Origin: Cyrtodaria siliqua
Taxonomy: Eukaryota > Mollusca > Bivalvia > Adapedonta > Hiatellidae
Length of the DNA stretch: 64,000 nucleotides
Assembly: GCA_037043455.1 (NCBI GenBank)
Contig: JAWPHD010004499.1
Coordinates: 122,289-186,288, forward strand
Direction of reading: 5' to 3'
Below, in pieces: positions 21,111 to 32,334 of this stretch. Below the pieces are notes generated by a model. That model ran no database searches. It was not told the origin of the DNA and saw nothing but the letters and a program-made list of their open reading frames with translations. Numbering within the stretch: position 1 is the stretch's first letter; the number at the start of each line of letters is the position of its first letter. The position numbers and the translations under genes were made by a program.

Positions 21111-21560
21111 CTAATGAGTGATAGGAGAAAAACATGCTTCTAACATCAATGTAGTATTTACAACAAAATTATAAATTTCAATATATGAAGGGTAGATTTG
21201 CAATGTCATTTTCTGTCAATGTCATTTATGTGACATTTTCTGATGGTGTACTGTAAAACCCATTTCTACTTGATTAATAAGCATGTAGCCATGTAGCATT
21301 AATTCTGATACTGTTAACTGATATTATGTTACAGATGTTCATTTTTGTTTATCTTTAGATAAGTGTTAAAATAAATTAATATACTTAGCATTGTGTGTAC
21401 TGTTCTTTGTTAAAGCCAATATTTTATACTGTTTTTTTCTTATTTTGTCTTTATGTAAAATGTATGTACATTACATACTAAAATTTACAGCAAAATTAAT
21501 TCCAGAGTGAATAATTTCATAAATTTTTTAAGAAAGCCATAAATTGTAGTACGACTCGAT
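21111..21560. other. AT-rich spacer
   Basis: No gene or structure was recognised. Confidence 0.3.
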
Positions 21561-21886
21561 TCATCAATGGTATAACAGCCAGTAGAGCGTTCACAGGCCC
21601 TCTTGGGCCTCTTGTTTTTATATATATTTTTTTTATTTTTATTTTTTTTTTTTTTTTTTTTTAATTTTTTTTTTTTTTTTTTTTTTTTTAATTTTTTTTT
21701 TTTTTTTTTAATTTTTTTTTTTTTTTTTTTTTTTTATTAACTTGGAAAACCAGCCAGATCGGACCAGTAGTGGCGGAGTTATGGCTATATTTTGCCTCTT
21801 TAAGACGATAGTCACTTGCTTCATTGATGTCATAAGAGCCATATTAGCCAGTAGAGCGTCCACAGGCCCTCTTGGGCCTCTTGTTT
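21561..21886 (+). mobile_element. Two Helentron-like 3' ends separated by a T-rich block
   Basis: Two copies of the 3' end (CAGTAGAGCGTTCACAGG or similar, then a GGCCC/GGGCC hairpin and TCTTGTT) occur near 21579-21617 and 21851-21885. Between them lie about 120 bases of nearly pure T with occasional AA, then an internal unit (AACCAGCCAGATCGGACCAG). The layout matches a nested or internally rearranged element like those at 30096 and 60240. Confidence 0.65.
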
Positions 21887-23170
21887 ATTTATGAGAATAA
21901 TCTACAGTTTCGATGTTCTCAGTCCAATTTTTGGGAGCACAATGCATTTTTCCCATTTTTTAAATTTTTTGTCTCTCCTTTTGAAAAAATACCAGACATA
22001 GGCACTGCTAATGTTGGCGGGCTCGACAGCGTCAACATATTGTAGTTTAACTTTTTTGTCCTTGGGAGTAGAATGTTCAAATTTCATATATAACCTCCTG
22101 GTCATTGTCCGTCTTAATGGCATTAACTTCCAGCCCTCCAGCTGACCCTAGGTCCTAGTCAAGGTCACTTAAATACATGTACCATCACCACATTTTAACA
22201 CAAATATTGATGGTACATGTATTTAAGTGACCTTGACTCAGACCCAGGGTCAGTTAGAGGGTTGGAAGTTGTTAGGCATTAAGAAGGACAATGACCAGGA
22301 GATTATATATGAAATTTGAACACTCTTCTCCCAAGGACAAGAAAGTTACAATGCAATATGTTAGCGTTAAGATTTTGGTTAAGGTTTTTGTTAAGGTTAT
22401 GGTTAAATTTTGCGTTAAAAGTTCTTATAACTTTGTAGTCCTTTGGAGTAGAGTGTTCAAATTTCATATATAACATCACAGGTTATTGTTCTTCTTATTA
22501 CAGTAACTATCAGCCTTCAACTGACCCTCTGTCAAGGTCACTTGCCTCTTAACTACATGTACCGTCTCCAAAAAAAATGTGTTAAAGTGCGTTAAATTCT
22601 TATAACTTTTTTGTTCTTTGGAGCAGAGTGTTCAAATTTCATCCATAATCTCCTTGTCATTGTCCTTCTTAATACGAATAACTTAAAGCTCTCCAGCTGA
22701 ACATGGGTCAGAGTCAAGGTCACTTAAATACATGTACCTTCACCAAAAAAATTGTGTTAAAGTGCGTTAAATTATTATAACTTTTTTGTTCTTCGGAGCA
22801 AAGTGTTCAAATTTCATATATACCCACCTTGTCATTGTCCTTCGTAATAACAACTTCCAGCTCTCCAACTGACCATGGGTTGGAGTCAGTGCCACTTAAA
22901 TACATGTACCGTCTTCAAAAACTGTGTTGAAATGTGCGTTAAATTATTTAACTTTTTTGTCCTATAGAGTAGAGTGTTCAAATTTCATCACTGGTCATCA
23001 TTCTTATTCCAATAACTTTCAGCCTCAAACTGACTCGTGTGTCAAGGTCAGTGGTCTCTTAAATACAGGTACTGTCCCCAAATTTCACAATACGTATACC
23101 ATCTGATTTCATATCTAAACTCATTGGACATAATTTTTGTTATTTTAATAACTTCCAGCCACTAAACTCA
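21887..23170. repeat. 174-bp tandem repeat array with an inverted first pair
   Basis: Units share TTGTTCTTTGGAG, GTTCAAATTTCATATATAA, TCATTGTCCTTCTTAAT, CCAGCTGACC and TCAAGGTCACTTAAATACA; the GTTCAAATTTCAT block recurs near 22454, 22629, 22805 and 22975. The first unit (22030-22187) is followed by an inverted copy (22208-22365). This is probably the body of a Helentron-like element. TCAAGGTCA is the extended half-site bound by ERR/FTZ-F1-type nuclear receptors. Confidence 0.75.
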
Positions 23171-23925
23171 CCCATAGTAGCAGAGAACATTACATTAATT
23201 ATAATATGCACTAACATTTTCTGATATGCTTAGATTAGAAAACAATGAAAGCTGACAAGCTGGTAATTGAAGCAGTTATACAGTAATTGAAGCAATTATA
23301 CAGAACCATATACACTTTTCACTTGACAGCCACTGATAAGCTGTGCAGATTAAAATGTATACACCTGGACTTTTTCATTGCTATATATCGAGGGTTCAGT
23401 GCAGAACTATTGTGTTCACTTCAGTGCAGAACTATTGTATCTCCTTCTTTATTCATATGCAGTTAAAATAGTTTTACACTGACCCCTTGATATCCAAAAT
23501 GGGTAAAGATTCTGAAAATAAATATGTTTAAACCAAACAATTAATTGAAGAAAATGTGTTTGTATGGTGTGTTATGTCATTTTCAACACATATAAGGTTA
23601 TATATGACGTTCTATGTTTTTTGGTGGAGGCAGACCACCCACCATCCGTAAGAATTGACACTTCTTCACTTAATTGCAGAAAAAATTAAATCAAAAAATA
23701 AATTAAAAAAAATAATTTGATGACAATAATGATTCAGTGACATTGACAATAAAGACAATTTTATATTTAAAGGTTTAGCACTTAAAATGTTTAATGTTGA
23801 CAAACAATACACAACAACCAAGTTTGTTAAAAGAATTCTTCTATTTAAAGGAACACTGTTACTTTGAGGTTATAAAACAAACACAAAATAATTATGTTCT
23901 TATACATGCGGTCCCATGTATTGGA
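23171..23925. other. AT-rich spacer with one SINE fragment
   Basis: No gene was recognised. About 23616-23700 holds a reversed fragment of the tRNA-related SINE at 28555 (AGGCAGACCACCCA), better preserved at 61862-62000. Confidence 0.4.
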
Positions 23926-24060
23926 GTTTATCCGCCAAGAACATTAAAGAACCTTAGGAATCTATTTGATAGTAAGAGTAGGGCAGGTTCCTGGATTCTT
24001 ATGTATCCTTCCCCTCTCTTTGGGGTGGCTGTAAATAACCTAAATTGAGCCGTTAAAGGA
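23926..24060 (+). mobile_element. Fragment of a third SINE-like family
   Basis: Contains AACATTAAAGAACC, TAGGAATCTATTTG, GTAAGAGTAGGGCAGG, TCCTTCCCCTCTCTTTGGG and AAATAACCTAAA. Related copies are at 40280-40575 (reversed, the fullest) and 63345-63455. Confidence 0.5.
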
Positions 24061-24839
24061 CATCTAATTTGATTCAGTTCAAAAGTGTTTTGTTTAGAAA
24101 ATAAATACATGATTCAGTTGTAATGTTTAATGTATTGACATGCCACATTTTGAGTTTACAAATGCTTTAAAAATGCTAAATATGATTTAGAAAATTGTGA
24201 TTAAACCTCTTTGATAGAATAATGATTTGAAAAAAGACCATGTTGGAGTTTTTATACTGAAACCTGGCCTTTAAAACTATTTTATAGCATCACAAGCAGA
24301 TACCAGCATTAATTTTTGATGACATGTTTATGATAACATAGAACATATGCTTAGATTAAAATGTCAATCTGCAAGAGCAAAAAACAACAGCCTCTGTGTA
24401 ACATGATACTTCTCAATTATAATAGTGGATATTTTTGCAGGCTAAATATGTTCAATATGAAATTAACTTTTTAAAGGGACACTGTCTATAAGTAAAGCCT
24501 ATATTTAGCACAATGAAGTAACAAGCTGATATGGACGCACGTCTATTTTTTTTACGGAATCTGGTCTATGGAATGGTAATGTCTGTCCATTCATCAATAT
24601 TTGCATTAAGCTCCTTTTATGGAAAACTATGAAGCTACCCTTTTGAGTGCAGACAAAGGTACTTGATCTTGCATAAACTCTCGATTTTATCAAGATGAAG
24701 GTCATTTGAAACATGTTTGGTGGACACTTCACTTTAGGCCAGACACCATGTTGCGTGCAACTCTTGTTTTTGAATGTACGTACATTTCTGTTTGGTTTAA
24801 TTTAGATGATAGTCTTTCCAATAAAAAAGGACTCCCCCA
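24061..24839. other. No recognisable gene
   Basis: AT-rich sequence. TTAAAGGGACACTG at 24472 matches the terminus of the TTAA-flanked MITEs at 41120 and 48858, but its partner end was not found. Confidence 0.35.
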
Positions 24840-25185
24840 TCAATTCACACACACACACACTAATTCATATTCATTTTGTAAATTTTATCATGCCCCCACT
24901 CCCTCCCCCCAACACACACCACACCATACACTAATTAATATTCATTTTGTCATTTTTATCATGCTCATTCAAGGTCTTTATCATGACACCCCGTATGGAA
25001 ATGTGGCTCCATCAGAATTTGTAGCAACTCTGCAGTTCTGCAGGTAAGAAGAGTCTAGGCCCATTCTCCATATTTTATTTGGATGTAAATGGAGGATGAG
25101 CCTGGCAAGTTCATTCCTGTTAGGCGCCATATAACCTTTCATGTTTTGATGCGCCTTAAAACCGAATTCAGTTCAATTTTCAGTA
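24840..25185 (+). mobile_element. SINE copy, CAATTCA-tailed family (6), with a partial 5' duplicate
   Basis: A short (CA)n run is followed by a partial copy of the SINE start (about 24868-24897), a C-rich linker, and then the main copy from about 24935 to the CAATTCA-like tail. It lies about 190 bases upstream of the RELCH exon at 25376, on the same strand. Confidence 0.6.
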
Positions 25186-25375
25186 ACAAAATTTGTGTAC
25201 AAGTGTAAGCTTATAGCTTGCCAAGTTGGCTGTTTAATTGTGATAAGTTTTGGTTTACTGAAAGTTTAGTACTATGTGACCTTAACCTACATGTATATTA
25301 AAATAAAAAGTCTTTCAAAAGTGAATGATTTTTCTTTATATGGTTCTGAATTGCATGCATGTTTGCCAATTTCAG

Positions 25376-25475
25376 TTCAGCAGCCAGTAACCATGAGTTA
25401 TTGTTAAGTGTCTTGTGGGAAGGTGTGGTCCATGCTTCAGCACAGGTCCGAGCCACGTCTGCCAGACTGTTTGAA
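25376..25475 (+). CDS. RELCH: RELCH (KIAA1468) internal exon, HEAT-repeat region
   Basis: A TTTCAG acceptor (AG at 25374-25375) opens a 100-nt exon that encodes the tail of one codon plus 33 residues, including HELLLSVLWEGVVH and QVRATSARLFE. It ends at a whole codon (GAA, 25473-25475) before the donor GTAAGT. The peptide closely matches the C-terminal HEAT-repeat part of RELCH as I remember the vertebrate protein; alignment is needed to confirm. RELCH is a LisH- and HEAT-repeat protein described as binding Rab11 and OSBP and aiding cholesterol transfer from recycling endosomes to the Golgi. The exon joins in phase to 26374-26456. Its 3' end and donor are amplified into the 51-bp array, so the donor actually used is uncertain. 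Earlier exons were not found in the window. Confidence 0.82.
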
Positions 25476-26198
25476 GTAAGTACATCTTCAGCACAGGTCC
25501 CAGCCATGTCTGCCAGGCTGTTTGAAGTAAGTACATCTTCAGCACAGGTCCCAGCCACGTCTGCCAGGCTGTTTGAAGTAAGTACATCTTCAGCACAGAT
25601 CCAATCCATGTCTGCCAGGCTGTTTGAAGTAAGTACATCTTCAGGAGAGGTCCGAGCCACGTCTGCCAGGCTGTTTGAAGTAAGTACATCTTCAGGACAG
25701 GTTCGAGCCACGTCTGCCAGGCTGTTTGAAGTAAGTACCTCTTCAGGACAGGTCAGAGCCACATCTGCCAGGCTGTTTGAAGTAAGTACATCTTCAGGAC
25801 AGGTCCGAGCCATGTCTGCCAGGCTGTTTGAAGTAAGTACATCTTCAGGACAGGTCCTAGCCATGTCTGCCAGGCTGTTTGAAGTAAGTACATCTTCAGG
25901 ACAGGTCCGAGCCATGTCTGCCAGGCTGTTTGAAGTAAGTACATCTTCAGGATAGGTCCGAGCCAAGTCTGCCAGGCTGTTTGAAGTAAGTACATCTTCA
26001 GCAGAGGTCCGAGCCACGTCTGCCAAGTTGTTTGAAGTAAGTACATCTTCAGGACAGGTCCGAGCCACGTCTGCCAGGCTGTTTGAAGTAAGTACATCTT
26101 CAGCACAGGTCCAAGCCACGTCTGCCAGGCTGTTTGAAGTAAGTACATCTTCAGCACAGGTCCGAGCCATGTCTGCCAGGCTGTTTGAAGTAAGTACA
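25437..26198 (+). repeat. 15-unit, 51-bp minisatellite made of an exon end plus its splice donor
   Basis: Each unit holds the last 35 bases of the RELCH exon and 16 bases of the intron (GTAAGTACATCTTCAG). Donors lie at 25476 and then every 51 bp to 26190. The ACTTCAG-type start occurs both in the exon (CTTCAGCACAGG) and in the intron, giving microhomology that could seed the expansion. Because 51 is a multiple of three, the RELCH frame stays open through ten units, until TAG at 25953-25955; the minus strand is also open from about 26170 to 25298. Those frames are by-products of the repeat. Confidence 0.95.
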
Positions 26199-26373
26199 TG
26201 CTCTGATATAAATGGGACTCTGTTATACTTAATGTGAAGCTTTATCTTGTTTTCTGGGGTATTTTCAAGAACAATTCAGTTTTACTCTGTAATTCTGTAT
26301 ATTTATATACACCCTGTAGTGATAGTGACGAGAGGTTTTATTGGCGGGTATATATTATCAGTGTCTATTTCAG

Positions 26374-26456
26374 ATTGTGTTACACGGCGTCAACGAGACA
26401 TTAGCGTCAACCAGATGTGTTCCAGCTCTCATTACACTTGGCAGCGATCCAGAAAT
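26374..26456 (+). CDS. RELCH: RELCH (KIAA1468) next internal exon
   Basis: The acceptor CTATTTCAG ends at 26373 and the donor GTGAGT starts at 26457. The 83-nt exon begins in phase 0, matching the exon at 25376, and encodes IVLHGVNETLA and STRCVPALITLGSDPE, leaving two bases of the next codon. This is the HEAT-repeat segment that directly follows the previous exon in RELCH as I remember it. Neither a following exon nor a preceding one was found in the remaining 37 kb or the 25 kb upstream, so the flanking introns would be very long, or the locus is rearranged or incompletely recognised. Confidence 0.82.
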
Positions 26457-26462
26457 GTGAGT

Positions 26463-27475
26463 AGTTTTGTAGAAAAGTGTGTACTATACCTTTTATCAAT
26501 GAACATTGAATACTGCCCAATATTTTCAGACTTTAAACAGAAGATAAGTCCTTTATATCAATGATATGTTAAAGGCAAAATATGTGTATTGAAACAGTTT
26601 CAGAACTTAAGGAATTACGCTAGCGAATCATCAATAGAAAATAATAAAACTTCAAAAACTGTACCAAATAAATAGTTTTAATACAGTATCGGGGAAAACT
26701 CATGTGAACCCATGCACTCTTACATTGTGTTCCATGAACACTGCACTTATGCATGTAATGGATAGCTTGCAGGGCCAAATGGTTTATTTATTGAACATAA
26801 CAAACCGATGTAAACAGTGGTTAAAAAAGTTGAATAACGTTTTACCGGAGGTAAATTTCAAATGGGTTGTTTCATTTTACACCTGGGCACATCAGGCGAT
26901 TAAATGAAAAACTGACTGTAATATTCTATTCTAATACTAGATACAAAGACTGTATAATCTCACAATTAATCATAGACTTGGTGTGGCTTTAATGAATAAT
27001 ACAAAAAACATTTACATGACAGTTTTAACATATCCAGCTCATTTAACGTTTAGTCAATATAACAGTACCTATACTAACTAGTTTCCTTCTAAAATATCTC
27101 GTGGAGGGCCTTTGACATGTTTTATACTAGGTACAAGTTTTCTTGACATGTACTAGAAGTATTTGAAATAACATGCCTTTCATCAGCGCTGGGAAATGAA
27201 TTTTCTGAAAACCAAATAAAGTACTATTTTGAAGAAACTTTACAGAATAAAATGTTTAATGACACTCCAGGCCAAAATAATATGAAATTTTAATTTTGAT
27301 TTGCTTTATTATTTTGTATGTTCAGAAATAAAATAGTTCTATTGCAACCATCTGAGGTCACAGAATTTCAGAATTGAAATGTTTCAGTGTATCATCAATA
27401 CAATATTTAGAGCTGCTGCAGAGAAAGGGGATCTAGACATAGAAATCTGAGCCCTACTCTCACAAATTCCCATGC
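26463..27475. other. Intronic-looking sequence, no recognised feature
   Basis: AT-rich sequence after the RELCH exon. No further exon, SINE or element end was recognised before the duplicated segment starts at 27476. Confidence 0.35.
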
Positions 27476-27805
27476 TCGGAGGATAGATTTCAATACACGG
27501 CCTGCTAATGTCACCATGCAACTAAGGAAAATGTTTTGCTTTTGGGCACAACTCTAAATTGTTGACGGTATCTTCATGAAACCTGCAAAACATAATCATA
27601 GTGGTCTTGTGTGCCTTTTGCTATCTTCAACTTTCTAATATCAATATTTATGGAATTTCATGGAAAGAAAATGGTTATTTTGTGAAAATGGTTGTCTCCC
27701 TTGTATTCAAGGAATCTTTGTGGAAATTGGTACACATGTCAACCCAGTCGTCTTGAGGTAGCTTTAATTATTATCAATACTTGTGTGTGTTGCCATGAAA
27801 GCAAG

Positions 27806-28250
27806 TAGCGGCATCAGCAGAGTAGTGGATAAGGTCTTGGAGTAAGAGCTACAGACCTCTGCCAAAAGTGGGTTTGCTGCCTGCAGAGTCATATGTCATG
27901 TAGCGACATCAGTAGCATAGTGGATAAGGCCTTGGAGTAAGAGCTACAGACCTCGGCCACAAGTGGGTTTGCTGCCTGGCAGAGTCATGTCAAGTAGCAA
28001 CATCAGCAGCTTAGTGGATACGGCCTTGGAGTAAGAGCTACAGACCTCGGCCACAAGTGGGTTTGCACCCTGGCAGAGGCATGTCATGTAGCGACATCAA
28101 TAGCTTAGTGGATAAGGCCTTGGATAAAGAGCTACAGACCTCTGCCTTGTGTGGGTTTGCTCCCTGGCAGAGGCATGTCTGTTCATCCTTCATCTCATGT
28201 CCGTCTAAAATAACGAGTTTACGGGACATATAATCCCATTTTATTTTATT
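27806..28250 (+). mobile_element. tRNA-derived SINE with head amplified to four 94-bp units
   Basis: Four units start near 27806, 27900, 27993 and 28087. Each has TAGC(T/A)TAGTGGATAAGG, like a tRNA A box, and GTGGGTTTGCTCCCTGG, like a degenerate B box. The last unit runs into a unique 3' part ending CCCATTTTATTTTATTT. Copy B (36117-36300) has a single unit plus a partial one, so the number changed after duplication. Confidence 0.65.
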
Positions 28251-28554
28251 TCATGAAAGCAAGATATTAAAATGTCAAAATATTCTGTTTTGTTTCCTGA
28301 GCCTGACCAGTTTATTGTAGAATACAGTCTCTGTACTGCTCTGTAAACTACCAACTACCAACATTGTCAGTTGGTTGTCCATACATAATGGGAGTGTTTG
28401 GCCCCTTTTAAAACACAAGACTCCAATATGGCGGGGCTACAGTGATGATCAAGCACCGATGTTGCTCTTGGCCTCTTTACGGAGCCATAACCAGGTTGAT
28501 GCTTTCTCAGCGACGCTATTCACTGCCTGGATTGCCTGCTTCCTGTCTTTAAGT
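28251..28554 (+). other. Non-coding part of copy A
   Basis: Matches 36301-36604 with very few changes. The frame at 28375-28572 (and its mate at 36425-36622) stays open in both copies but resembles no family and runs into the SINE. Confidence 0.35.
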
Positions 28555-28803
28555 AAGCAACTCCGTGGTTGAGGGGTTAACAATGTTGCATTGTAAATCT
28601 TTTCGCTTCTCACCATTTCGGATTTGAATCCCACTGGGAGTTTAACTTGTGATAAAGTGTCGATTGTTATGGATGGTGAGAGGTATACAGTACTGGTTCT
28701 ACCCAGGAAAAATGTGGTCTGCCTCTATCGCAGATAAAAAAAGTCAACCGTCATATATGGCCTAAAATGTGTTAAAAATGGCGTAAAACACCATTAAAAA
28801 AAA
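28555..28803 (+). mobile_element. tRNA-derived SINE (copy A)
   Basis: The head TCCGTGGTTGAGGGGTTAAC resembles a Leu/Ser-type tRNA A-box region and GGATTTGAATCCC a B box. The body has GGTGAGAGGTATACAGTACTGG and ATGTGGTCTGCCTC, and the end is GGCGTAAAACACC plus an A-rich run. The twin is at 36605-36851; reversed fragments lie at 23616 and 61862. Confidence 0.7.
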
Positions 28804-29238
28804 ACAACTGTCTTTACCTGTGATTTCACTTTATTCAGTAAATTATAAAATATGAAATAAATCTGTATCCTGTACTAATGAAGTTAATTTTTAGCAGCTT
28901 GTCAAATAAAAGTTAATTTCAAAGCCGTGCTCTCTGTTATCTCTGAAAGGACCTCATTTTCACCGTAGCATATCTTTCTAATATCCCATAAATTGTGGAT
29001 TACTACTGATTTTATTGTTGTTTCCTAATTGTTTATTGTCCCCCAATTACGACTGGAATACAGGAACACTAGGCCTTTAAGGAATTTATGAAAGCTTATA
29101 AATATATTACCATAGTGACCTTATTGGTACCTTTAGCTAAATAGAAAATGTGTGTATTAATATCAGTTGTGTTTCTATGGACATGATGCACATTGGAGTT
29201 ATTTAAATTTTGTTTTCAGTTTGTTTTTGAAACTTTTT
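28804..29238 (+). other. Non-coding part of copy A, holds the empty site of the 6-kb element
   Basis: CTGTACTAATGAAG at about 28870-28883 is the uninterrupted counterpart of the site split by the element at 36930-42998. CTA at 28875-28877 corresponds to the 3-bp target duplication. Confidence 0.8.
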
Positions 29239-31332
29239 TATGCTCCCACAGGGAGTCATATAGTAATCGCACTGACCGTGCGTCCGTCAGTGCATGCGTC
29301 CGTCCATCCGACATCGTGTCTCAGCCATTCATCAGAAACTACTGAGATAATTTCATCAAACTGCACGCAAATGTTCCTCACAATGAGAAGGTGTGTCGCG
29401 CACAAGAATCATGACCATATCTCAAAGGTCAAGGTCACACATGGAGGTAAAAAAATCATCAAAAAATTCATGTCTCGGCCATTACTTCGAAATTACTGAA
29501 AGGAGTCGCATCAAACTTCACACAAATGTTCTTCACATTGAGAAGGTGTATCGCGTGCAAGAGTCATGTCAGTGCCTAAAAGGTCGAGGTCACAGCTGGA
29601 GGTCAAAGGTGAAAAAAATCATCAAAAAATTCATGTCTCAGCTCTTACTTGGGAAGTGCTGAAGGGAGTTGTGTCAAACTTCACACAAATGTTCATCACG
29701 TTACGAAGGTGTGTCGCACATAAGAATCATGTCCGTGTATCAAATGTCAAAGTCACACTTGGTGGTCAAAGGTAAAAAAATTGTGAAAAAACTCATATCT
29801 CAGCCATTACTTGGAAACTACTAAATAAGTTGCATCAAACTTCATACAAATGTTCATTACCATGAGAAGGTGTCTCATGTACAAGAATCATGTTAGTGCC
29901 TCTAAAGTCAAGGTCACAGTCGGAGGTCAAAAAATCTTAAAAAAAAAATCATGTCTCAGCCATTACTTGGAAACTCCTGAAGTGAGTTGTGTCAAACTTC
30001 ACACAAATGTTCATCAAATTGGGAATGTGTGTTGCGCGCAAGAATCATGTCAGTGTCTCAAAGGTTAAGGTGACACAGTCGGAGGTCAAGGGTCATTTTT
30101 AGCTCTACTGGCCGATGGCCAGCAGAGTTTATGAGATGGTGAGTTGTCCGTCGTCTGTCGTCGTCGTCCATTAACTTTTTCTCGTTAATACGATAGGGCC
30201 TTCATTTTTCATCCAATCTTTACCAAACTTTAACAGATTGTTAATATCAATGAAAGCTCAGACAAGTTCGAAAACCAGCCATATTGGACCAGTAACAGCG
30301 GAGTTATGGCCCTTGATTTAGTTAAAAATGCTATGTTTTGCCTCGTTAAGACGACAGGGGCTTCATTGTTCATCCGATCTTTACCAAACTTTGTCAGATC
30401 GTTAATGTCAATGAAAGCTCGGACAAGTTCGAAAACCAGCCATATCGGACCAGTAACAGCGGTGTTATGGCCCTTGATTTAGTTAAAAATGCTATATTTT
30501 GCCTCGTTAAGACGATAGGGCCTTCTTTTTTTCATCGATCTTTACCAGACTTTATCAGATTGTTAATGTCAATGAAAGTTCGGACAAGTTCGAAAACCAG
30601 CCAGATCAGACCAGTAACAGTGGAGTTATGGCCCTTGAGTTCGTTAAAAATGTTATAATTTGCCTTGTTAATATGATAGGGCCTTCAGTTTGCCATCTGA
30701 TCTTTGCCAAACTTTACCAGATTTTATGACTCTTTTTTTTATATTATTAAATTATTTTTTTTGAATGATTTTTTTTTTAAATATATATATTGTTTTTATA
30801 TTTTTTTATTTTTTTCTTTGAATTTTTTTTTTCTTTGAAATTTTTCATTGTTTTTTTTAGCTCTAGTGGCCAAGTTCGAAAACTAGCCAGATCGGACCAG
30901 TAACAGAGAAGTTATGGCTCTTGATTTAGTTAAAAATGCTATATTTTGCCTCGTTAATATGGTAGGGCCTTCATTCTTCATCTGATCTTTACCAAACTTT
31001 ACCAGATTCTTTAGTTATGGCCCTTGATTTAGTTAAAAATGCTGGATTTTGCCCAAAACATTAAAAAAAATGTAAATTGCAGTCACTCGCTTCATTGATG
31101 TTATAAGAGCCAAGTTAGGCAGTAGAGCATCCACAGGCCCTCTTGGGCCTCTTGTTTTTCATGTCAGTAGTCCACAACTACTGAAGGCAATTAATGTTAA
31201 CTTCAAACAAATGGTCATCACAATGAGAAGGTGTGTATTTTGCAAGAATCATGTCAGTGCCTCAAAGGTCAAGGTCACGGGCAGATGGTTTGCAGTGGCG
31301 GCATCCGTGTCCCATGGACACATTTCTTGTTT
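29239..31332 (+). mobile_element. Helentron-like element (TATGCTCCC family) containing a nested one
   Basis: The 5' hairpin TATGCTCCC/GGGAGTCATA (29239-29260) follows a T-tract and leads into CGTCCGTC-rich sequence. Five to six 140-bp units follow, with CTCAGCCATTACTTGG, AAACTTCACACAAATGTTC, AAGAATCATGTCAG and AAAGGTCAAGGTCAC. The 3' end has the palindrome GTGTCCCATGGACAC followed by ATTTCTTGTT (to 31332). Another element (30096-31156) interrupts it. The twin is at 43352-45580. Confidence 0.8.
30096..31156 (+). mobile_element. Nested Helentron-like element (AGCTCTACTGGCC family)
   Basis: The 5' hairpin begins at 30101 directly after a T-tract in the host element. About 130-bp units carry GAAAGCTCGGACAAGTTCG, CCAGATCGGACCAG, GAGTTATGGCCCTTGATTTA and ATTTTGCCTCGTTAAGACG. 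A T-rich block with a second, truncated 5' end lies at about 30725-30870. The 3' hairpin GGCCC/GGGCC (31136-31149) is followed by TCTTGTT. The host sequence resumes at about 31157, consistent with insertion into a T-run. Confidence 0.8.
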
Positions 31333-32334
31333 TATACATACGCTAATTTTTCATTAAAAACAAGATGGTGGCAGGGGGAGTGTGGGGAGGGGTATTAATG
31401 TTAATCGTAAATCTCGGCCAGCTAGACCGTATCATGCATATGTCTTACTTGCAGATATCAGTCTGGGCAGATTAGGCCAATTAAAGCGCCCACTAGCGAT
31501 TAGCACAATTTATTCGCGCGTTTTTATCACACGCATAAAGTTTGCGTGACGTCATGTTGTAAATAAACGTATAGCGTCAATTGTTGATGAATCATTTTAA
31601 CTTTTTAATGTCACCTGCTACTTCTCATAAATTAAAAATAAAAAATTATTATTAAATTAACTTAAAAATATGTTTTTTGAAAGTCTCTTTGAATCTCTCA
31701 AAATCTCGCCAAAATTGCCCAAAACATTGGGGCGATTTCAAACGTCCTACTTTCCCCAGGTCGTGGTTCTGGATTCGTGAAGCATAGCGGGCCGGATGAC
31801 CGAGGCTAACATATGACAAGGAAGTTTCTTCTGTAAATGATGATGTAGAAATTTACTCTTTGATCACTATGTTTCTGTCAATTTTTATTAATAATCTTTC
31901 TGGAGCTCATGTTTCACCAAACTCATTCATTGGGATATTTATGATCATTGTCATCCTGATTTTTGGGGGTTGCAGCAAAGAATTTGTTTTAGACAAAAGT
32001 AACCTATTTATAACATACTTATTAGTGAGTTATTGAAAATTCCCGTGAGTAATATAAATATACACAATGGGTTAATTTTCTTGTAACATAATTACCATGA
32101 CTTCAGTATATAGTTTATTTAAAGTCAAACCATAGACAGAATTATATTGTTATAATTTATCATTTGGTGTCCAAAAAATTCCCAAGATGTTATAAAAGTA
32201 ATTATGTTTGTCACAAGTGATATACTAGGCTGGATTTCTGCATAACCCAGTAGCTTTTCTCTGAATGCTGCTTTGTGTACCATTAATATAATTATGACCA
32301 TAGACATGATAGACATAACCAAAATGTTGCAACT
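31333..32334 (+). other. Non-coding part of copy A
   Basis: Matches 45581-46590. No domain or splice-flanked exon was recognised; the sequence is AT-rich. Confidence 0.35.

Noticed and set aside
23794..24048. 84-codon plus-strand frame
   Set aside because: Half of it overlaps a dispersed SINE-like fragment also found at 40280 and 63345.
25298..26199. 290- and 148-residue minus-strand frames with 17- residue repeats
   Set aside because: The 51-bp unit is a multiple of three, so several frames stay open on both strands. Only the plus-strand frame continues the RELCH exon with matching splice phase.
27806..28170. CRISPR-like array of 94-bp repeats
   Set aside because: Units are contiguous tandem copies without unique spacers, in eukaryotic DNA.
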